From NCBI RefSeq assembly GCF_004345265.1, contig NZ_SLUM01000002.1, positions 62,001-126,000 of the forward strand: a DNA stretch of 64,000 nucleotides, in the 5' to 3' direction. A model generated the notes under the pieces. The model was not told where the DNA came from and searched no databases. It saw nothing but the letters and a program-made list of their open reading frames with translations. Positions within the stretch are counted from its first letter, which is position 1. The number at the start of each line of letters is the position of its first letter. This DNA is from Allofournierella massiliensis (lineage in GTDB: Bacteria; Bacillota; Clostridia; Oscillospirales; Ruminococcaceae). This document shows, in pieces, positions 15,936-24,835 of this stretch. The position numbers and the translations under genes are program-made.

Positions 15936-16921
15936 TGATTGTTATCTCCGCTTTCCATGGTGTCCCGTGCATCCCGTAGCACTTGGGCAATGTCGGCCAC
16001 AATGGCCATGCCCCTGTCCTCCAACTGCTTGGGCAGGAAGTTGTACTTGTCGTTGATGGCAATATATCGAGCATGAGGAAAGCTGAGAGTCAGATTCCAG
16101 AAGGGCTCCTGGATGAACATGGGAGTCAGTCGGCCAACGCCCAGCTCCAGGAACAGAATCTTACTGTCTTTGTGTTCCAGCACATAGCGAGAAATTTTTT
16201 CGTACTGTTCTTCGTATTTCGCTCCTTGGAGAAAATTTCCATATCCTCGCACCCAAGGGAATGCCTCACCGCCGCAGTGGGGGCATCGGGGAATGAGCTC
16301 CGTGGGAATCTTCGTGCCATCCCCCATAGCGTCCATCATCTCAGCCACCGGCTTTACCGCATCCCATGTGTCATCTGTGCAGCAGGCGGCGCACTGGAAG
16401 AACCGGTGATCGCCCTGAATTTCCGCAACCTTGTTCTCCGGGTAGAGCTTGACAAACTGGGTATCCTGGTTGGTGGTAAGGACGAAGAAGTCCTTGCCTT
16501 TCAGCAAAACGTCTAAATCCAGATAGGGATCACGCAAAGGGGCAGTCTGGGTAGTGTGAAGGAAGGTGGCAAGATACCCCCAATACTCTTCCCGGGTCTC
16601 CCAGGGGTGCATCATCCCTGCAAAAGCGCCTTTGAAGTGATACTTTTCAGCAAAAGGTCGGAAATATTTCCGGTAGGAGTCGTTGTCCTCATAGTAAAAA
16701 TCTCCGCCACCAGCAGCGGACAAACCGGAGGCTCCGCCCACTACCACACAGTCGGCTTCCTTTACCTCCTGTACCAATCGATCAATCTGTTCGCCATACG
16801 GCAGCGGCTTTTTGTCAGTCAGCTGATAAGGCGTACTGCCGGAAGCATAGACAGGATAGTACCTGGAGTAATTCATCTGGGTCTGCGTAACCAACTCTTC
16901 ATAGAAGCTCATTTTCATCAT
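15932..16921 (-). CDS. SirTM-like sirtuin A, first gene of the operon
   Basis: 329 residues, longer than the other two by an N-terminal Tyr-rich extension of about 45 residues. GGASGLSAAGG begins at 62, TTNQDTQF is at 149-156, Q169 in IQGDH replaces the catalytic His, and CAACC plus CPHC form the zinc ribbon. All key positions expected of a SirTM are kept. It is divergent from the Rrf2 gene, with 119 bp between, and is probably under Rrf2 control. Confidence 0.82.
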   Translation of the reverse strand: MMKMSFYEELVTQTQMNYSRYYPVYASGSTPYQLTDKKPLPYGEQIDRLVQEVKEADCVVVGGASGLSAAGGGDFYYEDNDSYRKYFRPFAEKYHFKGAFAGMMHPWETREEYWGYLATFLHTTQTAPLRDPYLDLDVLLKGKDFFVLTTNQDTQFVKLYPENKVAEIQGDHRFFQCAACCTDDTWDAVKPVAEMMDAMGDGTKIPTELIPRCPHCGGEAFPWVRGYGNFLQGAKYEEQYEKISRYVLEHKDSKILFLELGVGRLTPMFIQEPFWNLTLSFPHARYIAINDKYNFLPKQLEDRGMAIVADIAQVLRDARDTMESGDNNQ

Positions 16922-16976
16922 TCCTTTTTGCTGGGTGTTATTTTTATTTTTACTTCCAACTTATCTTAGCATCCGC

Positions 16977-17015
16977 TTGCGCCGCTGTCAATATGTTGTT
17001 ATAATAAAAATAACA
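16977..17015 (+). promoter_or_regulatory. Promoter and probable operator of the Rrf2 gene
   Basis: TTGCGC (16977-16982), 17 bp, TATAAT (17000-17005). The -10 is embedded in an inverted repeat TGTTAT-N7-ATAACA (16997-17015). Rrf2 proteins often repress their own promoter, and this site lies in the intergenic region shared with the sirtuin operon. Confidence 0.65.
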
Positions 17016-17040
17016 TCAATTTCAAAAAGGAGATCCGGCT

Positions 17041-17475
17041 ATGAAATACCCCACCCGCCTTAGCGATGCTGTTCATATCCTGGCCTTTATCGCTCTGTAC
17101 CCAGACTGCGACCTGACCAGCAATAAGCTGGCCGAGAGCGTTCAGACGAACCCTGCCTATGTGCGCCAGCTCATGTCTGCCTTGCGAAAGGGAGGGTTAC
17201 TGGTCAGCGTGAAGGGACATCCTCGCCCTTCTCTTGCCCGTGAGCCGGAAAAAATCACACTGCTGGATGCCTATCGGGCAGTAGAGGGCAACAAGCCCCT
17301 GCTCCATCAGGACATCCACACCAACCCCGCTTGTGGCGTGGGCGTAAACATCCAACTGGCACTGCGTGATTTTTACCTTGACATCCAGAACACAGCGGAA
17401 AAACGAATGCAGGAAATTACACTGAAAGATGTGCTGGAACAATATCGCATGAAGTTAGAAGGGATTCACACATGA
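17041..17475 (+). CDS. Rrf2-family regulator
   Basis: 144 residues with AAAAAGGAGA ahead of ATG 17041. RLSDAVHILAFIALYP and TSNKLAESVQTNPAYVRQLM form the Rrf2 helix-turn-helix, and GHPRPSLAREPEKITLLDAYRAVE the wing and dimer helix. Only one Cys (in NPACGVG) lies in the effector region, so it does not look like a three-Cys iron-sulfur IscR. It overlaps the patatin gene by 4 bp (ATGA) and faces the sirtuin operon. Confidence 0.88.
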   Translation: MKYPTRLSDAVHILAFIALYPDCDLTSNKLAESVQTNPAYVRQLMSALRKGGLLVSVKGHPRPSLAREPEKITLLDAYRAVEGNKPLLHQDIHTNPACGVGVNIQLALRDFYLDIQNTAEKRMQEITLKDVLEQYRMKLEGIHT

Positions 17476-18332
17476 AAATCGGATTGGTTGTGGAAGGCGG
17501 CGGGATGAAATGCGCCTATAATGCAGCAATCCTGGACGCTTTTCTGGATCACAACATCACATTTGCTTACTGCATCGGTGCGTCTGGCGGATCCGGAAAT
17601 CTGGCCAGCTATCTGGCCGGACAACGGGGCCGAAATTTGCGCTTTTTTACGGAGCATATTCACAGCCCCAGCTATTTTGGACTAAGGAGCTTCTTGAAAA
17701 CTGGCGACTTGTTTGGGCTTCAATACATTTATGGGACCCTGACCAATTCCATGGGGAAGGACCCCTTGGATTTTCCCGCCCTGAAAAACAACCCGGCAGA
17801 GTATGAGGTAGTGGTAACAAACGCCTTAACAGGAAAGGCAGAATATTTCGGGAAAGAAGCGATGGCGCAGGACGACTATCGACTCATTATGGCATCCAGC
17901 GCCATTCCCGCCGCCTGCCGCCCGGTGGAATTAAACGACATTCCCTACTTTGACGGTGGTCTTTCGGATGCCATCCCGGTATCGCGGGCGTTGGAAAAAG
18001 GCTGCGACCGTCTGGTGGTCATTCTGTCTAAAATGAGAGATTACGTCCGTAAGCCGCAGGGGATGCGGCTCTTCTACACCATGCGCTGCCACCGATACCC
18101 GCAGATCATATCCCTGATCGATCACCGGCATACCGCCTACAACCAAAATTTGCAGGAGGTCTTTGCTCTGGAACGTGAGGGCAAAGCTTTTGTTTTTGCT
18201 CCCAGCCATCCCATCCATGCAGGGACCTATTCCATGAATGAACAGGCGGAACGGGATCTGTACGCCCTTGGCATGGAAGATTTCAACAAGCAGAAGGATG
18301 CTCTTGCCGCGTTTATGACTACATATTTGTGA
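17472..18332 (+). CDS. Patatin-like phospholipase
   Basis: 286 residues. EGGGMKCAYNAAILDAFLD carries the oxyanion loop, GASGG holds the nucleophile S38 (GxSxG), and DGG at 161-163 the catalytic Asp, so the Ser-Asp dyad is complete. The product resembles YjjU/RssA-type bacterial patatins acting on membrane lipids or acyl esters. It is translationally coupled to the Rrf2 gene. Patatins occur as membrane-damaging effectors in some defence systems, but no cyclase or sensor is seen here. Confidence 0.85.
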   Translation: MKIGLVVEGGGMKCAYNAAILDAFLDHNITFAYCIGASGGSGNLASYLAGQRGRNLRFFTEHIHSPSYFGLRSFLKTGDLFGLQYIYGTLTNSMGKDPLDFPALKNNPAEYEVVVTNALTGKAEYFGKEAMAQDDYRLIMASSAIPAACRPVELNDIPYFDGGLSDAIPVSRALEKGCDRLVVILSKMRDYVRKPQGMRLFYTMRCHRYPQIISLIDHRHTAYNQNLQEVFALEREGKAFVFAPSHPIHAGTYSMNEQAERDLYALGMEDFNKQKDALAAFMTTYL

Positions 18333-18469
18333 ACGCTGGCACAGAAAGCGGCAGCGATGATGTCTGGTCTCTTAGATTGCATCCGCAACGCCGGGCTTGC
18401 AGCATTTCGGAAGCAACATTTCTTTTTCCTCCGGCCTATGGTAAGATAGACTTCAAGGAGGAGTGCCAA

Positions 18470-18856
18470 ATGGTTCAGAACCACTTACCCCACGACCACG
18501 GACAGACCATCGAGCAGGAACTGGAATATATGCCCAGTGCAGAAAACTTTCAGACCGCAGCTGATATGTTCAAGCAGCTGGGAGATGGCAGCCGTATCCG
18601 CATTTTCTGGTTGCTGTGTCACTGTGAGGAATGCGTCGTCAATCTTTCCGCCATGGTGGACATGAGCAGTCCAGCGGTTTCGCATCATCTCAAACAGTTA
18701 AAATCCGCAGGTCTGATTGTCAGCCGCCGGGACGGAAAAGAGGTCTACTACAAAGCTGCCGATACCGTACAGGCCCGAAATTTCCACCGTATAATTGAAT
18801 GGGTTGTAAAGATCGCCTGTCCGTCGCAGGAAGAACAACAGAAAGGGACCTCATGA
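18470..18856 (+). CDS. ArsR-family regulator
   Basis: 128 residues from ATG 18470 (RBS AAGGAGG); the longer frame upstream lacks one. MFKQLGDGSRIRIFWLLCHCEECVVNLSAM has the CxCxxC pattern near the CadC/ArsR alpha-3 metal site, and SSPAVSHHLKQLKSAGLIVSRR is the reading head. Metal or metalloid sensing is therefore possible. Its stop overlaps the AraC gene start. Confidence 0.82.
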   Translation: MVQNHLPHDHGQTIEQELEYMPSAENFQTAADMFKQLGDGSRIRIFWLLCHCEECVVNLSAMVDMSSPAVSHHLKQLKSAGLIVSRRDGKEVYYKAADTVQARNFHRIIEWVVKIACPSQEEQQKGTS

Positions 18857-19875
18857 AAAAGGAAGAATCCACAGCTATCGCTCAAAAACTCCAAACGATT
18901 CCAAACGGCACTCTTGTTGTGAAGCGGTGCGGGGCTGGTGAAACAGGCACCACACTCTTTGGCGAACAGTTTCGGGCGGTTACCACTGGAAAAGGATATG
19001 TGGAAGCATATGAACCTTTTCCCGGAATAGCAGTATCCTTCAATCTTTTTCTTGCTTCCGAGGCCAGGTTTCGGCACCATGCTTCAGATTCTGTTTTGGA
19101 AATATACTATTGCCACAGTGGTCGAGTCGGTTGGAATATGCAAAGCGGTATTGCCGTCTATTTAGGGATTGGGGATGTGACTGCGCACAGTATGACCTGC
19201 TGCGCGGATTCGGCTATGATGTTTCCCCTGGGATATTCGGAAGGAATTTCCATTTCCGTGGATCTGAAACAGCTCTCTTCCATTTGCCCCGAAGTTTTAA
19301 AGGATACTGGTGCAGAAGCTGATCGGTTACGGGAGCGATTTTGCTCCGGAAAGCCCTCCGCAATTCCATCCTGTTCCGATTTGGAGCATATTTTCGCCCC
19401 GCTCTTTTCTGCTCCCATATCTGTTCGGAGTTCCCTCTTGAAATTGAAGGTACTGGAAATTTTGATTTATTTGAGCAACATGAAACCGGAGCAGAAAGAA
19501 CTAACGCAATACTTCTCCCGGCAAACCGAATTGATAAAGGAAATACATCAACAGTTGACGGAGCACTTGGATCAACGATTTACAATTGCAGAACTTTCCA
19601 AACAGTATTTGATCAATACCTCCACCCTGAAGGAGATATTCAAGGCTGTCTACGGCCAGCCGATAGCCACCTATATGAAGGAATTCCGGGTGCGTCAGGC
19701 CATGAAATTATTACGGGAAACAGATGCCACTATCGCGGATATTGCTGCCCGGGTAGGTTATCAAACCCAGGGAAAGTTTTCAAGCGCTTTTCATGCCATA
19801 GCCAAAATGTCACCCAGAGAATACAGAAAAGTCCAGGGTATCGCTTCATCTGATTCATTCAGCAAAACACTGTAA
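18853..19875 (+). CDS. AraC-family transcriptional regulator
   Basis: 340 residues from ATG 18853, overlapping the ArsR stop by 4 bp. The C-terminal 100 residues contain two helix-turn-helices: FTIAELSKQYLINTSTLKEI and ATIADIAARVGYQTQGKFSS, then FHAIAKMSPREYRK. The N-terminal domain is the variable sensor type found in Clostridial PchR-like regulators. No dedicated target follows; the gene ends at terminators. Confidence 0.85.
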   Translation: MKKEESTAIAQKLQTIPNGTLVVKRCGAGETGTTLFGEQFRAVTTGKGYVEAYEPFPGIAVSFNLFLASEARFRHHASDSVLEIYYCHSGRVGWNMQSGIAVYLGIGDVTAHSMTCCADSAMMFPLGYSEGISISVDLKQLSSICPEVLKDTGAEADRLRERFCSGKPSAIPSCSDLEHIFAPLFSAPISVRSSLLKLKVLEILIYLSNMKPEQKELTQYFSRQTELIKEIHQQLTEHLDQRFTIAELSKQYLINTSTLKEIFKAVYGQPIATYMKEFRVRQAMKLLRETDATIADIAARVGYQTQGKFSSAFHAIAKMSPREYRKVQGIASSDSFSKTL

Positions 19876-19882
19876 AAAAAAA

Positions 19883-19966
19883 TTCTGGCAGGCTACTGCC
19901 AGAAAAGACTATCATAAACATAAAAAGCAGAACATTGCTAATGTCGCAATGTTCTGCTTTTTATGT
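19883..19966. terminator. Two consecutive hairpins between AraC and TetR genes
   Basis: TTCTGGCAG/CTGCCAGAA (19883-19904) is followed by a perfect 21-bp stem at 19918-19938 and 19946-19966 with A5 and T5 edges, usable in both directions. The second overlaps the stop codon of the TetR gene. Confidence 0.8.
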
Positions 19967-20605
19967 TCCCTTTTTCTTGACATTGGCTGCCCTAATGGTC
20001 TCGATTCCAGCTGTTTCCATCCGAAGGATAGCAAGCCGTGAAACAAACCATTCGTCGTTTTTAATCCAGTTGAGAGAACTGTTCACCTCATAGGAGCCGG
20101 CAAGCATATAACGAAAAAAACGCTCTGCCTCAGTTTGAGAGATACAGCAGTACTCCATAAGCTCTGGAATGACACTGGGCTTCATCATACGGAAAAGCTT
20201 ATTTTTGATGTACTCCGAGAGGGTCCGGTCCTGAAAAAGAATCCGATATTTGGGCATGTCGGCAATCCGCTGACAGGTTGGCAGGTCGCTGTTATGCTCT
20301 CGGAGGGCCTCTACTGTATCGAACTGAAGTAAATAGTGCAGCCGTTGAGGCAGAGACATGGACAGGGTGGTCGATGAATACTCTGCCACCTCAAATGCCT
20401 CATCAATAAGTTCATCCAGCACCTGATTCAGCGTGTCATAATGACTATAAAATGTAGTCCGCGTAATTTGGGCTGCTTCACATACCTTGCTGATGCTCAA
20501 CTTTTCAAAGTTTCTCTCTTTCATCAGCTCCAGCAGGGCATCCTTGATTGCACTCTTCGTATAAGTGACCCGGCGATCTTCCCGTCCGGCACGCATTTTC
20601 GCCAT
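19961..20605 (-). CDS. TetR-family regulator
   Basis: 214 residues. TKSAIKDALLELMKERNFEK, then LSISKVCEAAQITRTTFYSH is a typical TetR helix-turn-helix; the rest is an effector domain without further signal, akin to the TetR_C_7/DhaS group. It is divergent from the first GH3 gene and probably represses it. Its own promoter is at 20622-20651. Confidence 0.88.
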   Translation of the reverse strand: MAKMRAGREDRRVTYTKSAIKDALLELMKERNFEKLSISKVCEAAQITRTTFYSHYDTLNQVLDELIDEAFEVAEYSSTTLSMSLPQRLHYLLQFDTVEALREHNSDLPTCQRIADMPKYRILFQDRTLSEYIKNKLFRMMKPSVIPELMEYCCISQTEAERFFRYMLAGSYEVNSSLNWIKNDEWFVSRLAILRMETAGIETIRAANVKKKGT

Positions 20606-20621
20606 CTTCTCACCCCCGTTT

Positions 20622-20651
20622 ATTATCCCACAAAACTATACACACTGTCAA
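20622..20651 (-). promoter_or_regulatory. Promoter of the TetR gene
   Basis: Minus-strand TTGACA (20646-20651), 18 bp, GATAAT (20622-20627), with GGGGGTGAG as the ribosome binding site just before the start. Confidence 0.65.
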
Positions 20652-20673
20652 GGAAAGTACAGTCCTGTCATTT

Positions 20674-20702
20674 TTGTCCAGCCTCTATACTATTTTTAAA
20701 AT
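20674..20702 (+). promoter_or_regulatory. Promoter of the first GH3 gene
   Basis: TTGTCC (20674-20679), 17 bp, TAAAAT (20697-20702). TACTAT at 20688 and ATAGTA at 20714 flank the -10 as a wide inverted repeat that could be the TetR site; this last point is weak. Confidence 0.45.
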
Positions 20703-20833
20703 TCTGTTTAATATAGTACAGTTTTATCCAATTTGTTCTTATCATCGAGAGTAAAATTTATATAATTTTTCTTAGAGAAAGTCCTCAATCTTCCATATGG
20801 GACTGTCGTAAAACTGGTTAAGGAGGCATTTAC

Positions 20834-23719
20834 ATGATTACTTTTGAAATGGAAGATGTCATCAGTGTTCTGCAAAACTGCGCCCCTTACCTCATCGCTC
20901 TGGGCATTGCCCTGCTGGTGGGGATTGGCGTACTTATTGCAGTCCGTAGGCGGCCGCGACCGCAGAAGTTCTTGATCCGAGCTCAAGCCGGACTGGCTAT
21001 GGTGCTGGCTCTTGTCTTGGCCGTCAACGGTGTCATGCTGGGCGGTGTATCTGCACTGCTGGACCTGTCCCTGGCTGAGCAGGCGAAAATCAGTGAAGGA
21101 ACCATGGACACTGCAGAACAAACTGCCCTTCAGATTGCGGAGGAAGGGTTTGTTTTGCTGCAAAATGATGACAATACCCTGCCCCTAACTGATGTAACCA
21201 ACCTAAACCTGTTTGGCTGGGCCAGTGCTGTCCCTATCTATGGTGGTACCGGCTCCGGTGGTATCAATGCTCTGTACGACATCGTCAGCATTCAGCAGGG
21301 ACTGGAGCAGGACGGTTTTTCTGTGAACCAGGAACTGTTGGATTTCTACACTGCCTACTCTGCCCAGCGTCCCGACATGACCATAACCACTCAATCCTGG
21401 ACGTTGTACGAGCCCCCAGTGGATACTTATTCCCAGGACATGATGGACAACGCCAAAGAATTTTCTGATGTAGCCGTCATCACCCTGGGTCGTCTGGCTG
21501 GGGAGGGGCACAACGATATGCCCATGGCTATGGGTGAGGCTGGATACGACAACAATTCCGATCAATATGACGATTTCCAGCCCGATGACCACTACCTTCA
21601 GCTCTCCCAGACCGAAAAGGATTTGGTGGAGATGGTATGCGATAACTTCGACACTGTAATTCTCCTGGTCAACAGCGGAAATCCCATGGAGCTGGGCTTT
21701 GTGGATGACTATGAACAGATCAAGTCGGTACTCTGGTGCCCTGGCCCCGGCAATGTGGGCTTTACCGCACTGGGCGAAATCCTGCGTGGTACGGTAAATC
21801 CCTCCGGCAAAAGTACGGACACCTTCGCCTATCATCTGAAAAACGCCCCCTGGTGGAATAACTACGAGGACTACCACTACTCCAACCTGGAACACCTGGC
21901 GGTGGAAGGTATGAACAACGGTGTGTCTCAGACCTATTACCCCTCCTTCACCAACTATGTAGAGGGCATCTATGTGGGCTACAAATTCTATGAAACTGCT
22001 GCCGCGGAGGGGCTCATCAACTACGACGCTGAGGTTCAGTACCCCTTTGGCCACGGCCTAAGCTACACCACTTTCACCCAGAACATGAGTGAGCTGTCGC
22101 TCAGCGACACCACTTTCTCTTTCGATGTCACCGTCACCAACACCGGTTCTGTGGCCGGTAAGGACGTGGTAGAGATTTTCTATAACCCGCCCTATTTAAA
22201 CGGCGGAGTGGAGAAGTCCGTAGCCAACCTGCTGGACTTTGAAAAGACCGATCTTCTCCAGCCTGGTCAGAGCCAGACCCTCTCCTTTACCTTTGACCTG
22301 GAGGACATGGCCTCCTACGACTACCAGAATGCTAAGGCCTATATCCTGGACGCGGGGGACTATGTGATCTCCATCAACAGCGATTCCCATACCATCCTGG
22401 ACCAACGTATTCTTACCTTAGAGGATAAAGTGGTCTATGACGGGGAGGAAGGGCGTGCCAGTGATGACCTCACTGCCACTAACCAATTTGATGACTGCGC
22501 CGGGGATGTGGAGTATCTTTCCCGCGCCGACCACTTTGCAAACTATGACCAGGCTACCGCCGCCCCCACCTCTACGGTGATGCCTCAGGAACTGGTGGAG
22601 CAGTACCATTTGAACAGCAACTTCGATCCCAACACCTATGTGGACCCGGATGCGGTCATGCCCACCACCGGAGCAGATAACGGCCTAACCCTGGCGGACA
22701 TGCGGGGACTGGACTACGATGATCCCCAGTGGGACCTGTTGCTGGATCAGCTTACCGTAGATGAGATGGCCAATATGATTGCTCTGTGTGGCTACCAGAC
22801 CCCTGCTATGGAGTCGGTGGGCAAGCTCCAAACGCTGGACATGGACGGTCCTGCCGCCATCAATAATAACTTCACTGGCTACGGCTCCCTGGGATTTCCC
22901 ATTGAAATTGTAATTGCTAACACTTGGAGCAAGGACCTGGCCACCCAGTGGGGTGAAGCCATGGGACAGATGTGCGTGGAAATGGGCATTCAGGGCTGGT
23001 ACGCTCCCGCCATGAACACCCACCGCAGCCCCTTCGGCGGACGAAACTACGAGTACTTCTCTGAGGACGGTGTGCTGGCTGGACGTATTGCCGCCAGTGC
23101 GGTAACTGGCGCCATGAACAAGGGGGTCTACTCCTACATGAAGCACTTTGCCGCCTATGATTTCAATGGCAAGATGGTCTGCGTCTGGACCAATGAGCAG
23201 GCTCTGCGGGAAATTTATCTGAAACCCTTTGAAATCTGTGTCAAGGAAGGAAACGCCAATGCGGTTATGGTCTCCTGGAGCTTCCTTGGCATCAAGTGGA
23301 CCGGAGAAAACAGCAGCCTGATGAATACGGTCCTCCGGGACGAGTGGGGCTTCCGAGGCATGGCTATCACCGACTTCTTCCGCAACAACGGCCACGGCTT
23401 TATGAATGCCGATGCCGCTCTGGCCAATGGGGTGGATGGCATGCTGGCCACGGTGGAGGGCGGTCCCAACTTTGTCTCCGACCGCACCAATCCTTCCTCG
23501 GTCACCGATATGCGCCGAGCCTGCAAAAACGTACTGTACACTGTAGTGCAAAGCTACCTCTATGATGACACCTATCAGCGCCAGCAAGTTATTGATTGGC
23601 GGATTTATCTTTACATCGCCGATGCGGCGGCAACTATTGTCCTCATCGGTCTGGAAGTTATAGTGCTGCGGAGCTATCGTAGGCGCAAAGCAAACGCCGC
23701 TCCCGGGGCGCACGATTAA
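20834..23719 (+). CDS. Membrane-anchored, domain-permuted family 3 glycoside hydrolase
   Basis: 961 residues after AAGGAGG. Two N-terminal membrane segments (about 17-37 and 50-72) and one near the C-terminus (about 920-940) would hold it at the cell surface. Between them the order is reversed from ordinary GH3 enzymes: first the C-terminal alpha/beta domain (EEGFVLLQNDDNTLPL), then a fibronectin-like domain (KDVVEIFYNPPY), then the TIM-barrel domain (APAMNTHRSPFGGRNYEYF; MKHFAAYD). The nucleophile is D847 in GMAITDFF. Reversed GH3 order is known from rumen beta-glucosidases. The substrate is presumably a beta-gluco- or xylo-oligosaccharide. It is divergent from TetR. Confidence 0.85.
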   Translation: MITFEMEDVISVLQNCAPYLIALGIALLVGIGVLIAVRRRPRPQKFLIRAQAGLAMVLALVLAVNGVMLGGVSALLDLSLAEQAKISEGTMDTAEQTALQIAEEGFVLLQNDDNTLPLTDVTNLNLFGWASAVPIYGGTGSGGINALYDIVSIQQGLEQDGFSVNQELLDFYTAYSAQRPDMTITTQSWTLYEPPVDTYSQDMMDNAKEFSDVAVITLGRLAGEGHNDMPMAMGEAGYDNNSDQYDDFQPDDHYLQLSQTEKDLVEMVCDNFDTVILLVNSGNPMELGFVDDYEQIKSVLWCPGPGNVGFTALGEILRGTVNPSGKSTDTFAYHLKNAPWWNNYEDYHYSNLEHLAVEGMNNGVSQTYYPSFTNYVEGIYVGYKFYETAAAEGLINYDAEVQYPFGHGLSYTTFTQNMSELSLSDTTFSFDVTVTNTGSVAGKDVVEIFYNPPYLNGGVEKSVANLLDFEKTDLLQPGQSQTLSFTFDLEDMASYDYQNAKAYILDAGDYVISINSDSHTILDQRILTLEDKVVYDGEEGRASDDLTATNQFDDCAGDVEYLSRADHFANYDQATAAPTSTVMPQELVEQYHLNSNFDPNTYVDPDAVMPTTGADNGLTLADMRGLDYDDPQWDLLLDQLTVDEMANMIALCGYQTPAMESVGKLQTLDMDGPAAINNNFTGYGSLGFPIEIVIANTWSKDLATQWGEAMGQMCVEMGIQGWYAPAMNTHRSPFGGRNYEYFSEDGVLAGRIAASAVTGAMNKGVYSYMKHFAAYDFNGKMVCVWTNEQALREIYLKPFEICVKEGNANAVMVSWSFLGIKWTGENSSLMNTVLRDEWGFRGMAITDFFRNNGHGFMNADAALANGVDGMLATVEGGPNFVSDRTNPSSVTDMRRACKNVLYTVVQSYLYDDTYQRQQVIDWRIYLYIADAAATIVLIGLEVIVLRSYRRRKANAAPGAHD

Positions 23720-23730
23720 TCAAAACACAT

Positions 23731-23766
23731 CCGGCCGCTGGAACAGACCTTTCCAGCGGCCGGATT
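23731..23766 (+). terminator. Terminator after the first GH3 gene
   Basis: Perfect 13-bp arms CCGGCCGCTGGAA and TTCCAGCGGCCGG, 7-base loop, then ATTTTCATT. The next gene starts only 21 bp later, so readthrough may feed it. Confidence 0.75.
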
Positions 23767-23787
23767 TTCATTAGAAGGTGATGCTAT

Positions 23788-24576
23788 TTGAAACTGACGC
23801 AAATTCGCAATGCCACCGTCCTGTTGGAATATGCCGGAGTTCACTTCCTTATTGACCCCATGCTTTCTCCCAAAGGCACCCTGCCCCCTTGTCATAGCCG
23901 GGTACGTCCTGAGGCCCGTAATCCCCTATGTGAACTGCCCTGTCCGGTTGAGGTACTCTTGGAGGCAGACGCAGTCATTGTCACCCACCTCCATCCCGGA
24001 CATTTTGACCAAGCGGCAGCTCAGTTACTTTCCAAAACAAAACCGATCTTTGTGCAGAATTCCCGGGATGGAGAGGTACTCCGGTATTATGGTTTTCAAC
24101 AGGTCACAGTTTTGAATGCTGATACGATTTTCTCCAACATTACTCTAACCAAAATTCCCGGACGATATGGAAATTGGGATGAGGAAATGCTGGACCACGC
24201 GGGCAGTGTGTGTGGGGTGATTTTCCAAGCATCCGATGAGCCTTGCCTATACGCCACAGGGGACACCGTCTGGTATCCTGGTGTGGAGCAGGCCGTCCGA
24301 ACATTTCATCCCCAAGTGGTTTTGGCCAACGCCGGAGGAAATATGGGGTGGCAATATCAGAGCAATATGGGAACAGAAGATGTATTGGCTCTGCACCGGG
24401 CAGTTCCTTCTGCCCTCATCGTAGCCACCCACATGGAAGACCTGAATCACTGGACCCTGTCCCGTCAGCAACTGCGAGACTTCGCCCAAAAAAAAGGGTT
24501 TCTTTCTAAACTTCGTACACCCGCAAATGGTGAAAGTATTTGCATTTTCAAATCTAAGATACGTAATTCACCCTGA
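23788..24576 (+). CDS. UlaG-like metallo-beta-lactamase-fold protein with altered metal site
   Basis: 262 residues from a TTG at 23788, supported by AGAAGGTGA upstream and by alignment with the paralogue at 12766 (both begin with QIRNAT after four to six residues). THLHPGHFD carries H67, H69 and H72 but G71 replaces the Asp ligand. Later ligand segments are ATGDTVWYPG and VATHMED, still present. Metal binding may be limited to one ion, or activity lost. It follows the GH3 gene and a terminator. Confidence 0.8.
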   Translation: MKLTQIRNATVLLEYAGVHFLIDPMLSPKGTLPPCHSRVRPEARNPLCELPCPVEVLLEADAVIVTHLHPGHFDQAAAQLLSKTKPIFVQNSRDGEVLRYYGFQQVTVLNADTIFSNITLTKIPGRYGNWDEEMLDHAGSVCGVIFQASDEPCLYATGDTVWYPGVEQAVRTFHPQVVLANAGGNMGWQYQSNMGTEDVLALHRAVPSALIVATHMEDLNHWTLSRQQLRDFAQKKGFLSKLRTPANGESICIFKSKIRNSP

Positions 24577-24639
24577 AATCTTGGAAAAAGAGAAATACGA
24601 ACTTAACCTTTTCAAGAAATTGGGTAAAACACTCACCAA

Positions 24640-24835
24640 TTATAGCAGCTTGGCCATTGCTTTTTGCCCAAGATCCAACTCGCCACGGGCTTAGTCGGCG
24701 TTTTTTGAATCCCCAGCGGAACGAGACTGGTTGTTCTCCACTGTTGAACGCGGGGTGTGCAGAACACACCTTCCAACAGCATTGCAAGATACATACAAGC
24801 AACGCCAACCGCATTTGGCATTGCTTTTTCGTTTC
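24640..24835 (+). ncRNA. Candidate structured RNA ending in a terminator
   Basis: The 24577-25279 gap has no convincing gene. Within it the plus strand forms GGTGTG-CAGAA-CACACC (about 24756-24772) and AAGCAACGCCAA-N5-TTTGGCATTGCTT followed by TTTTTC (24798-24832), a good terminator. Overlapping minus-strand ORFs of 76 and 86 codons in different frames look like by-products. From memory, similar sequences recur in Ruminococcaceae genomes, which would suit an RNA or a repeat; I cannot confirm this here. Confidence 0.35.
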
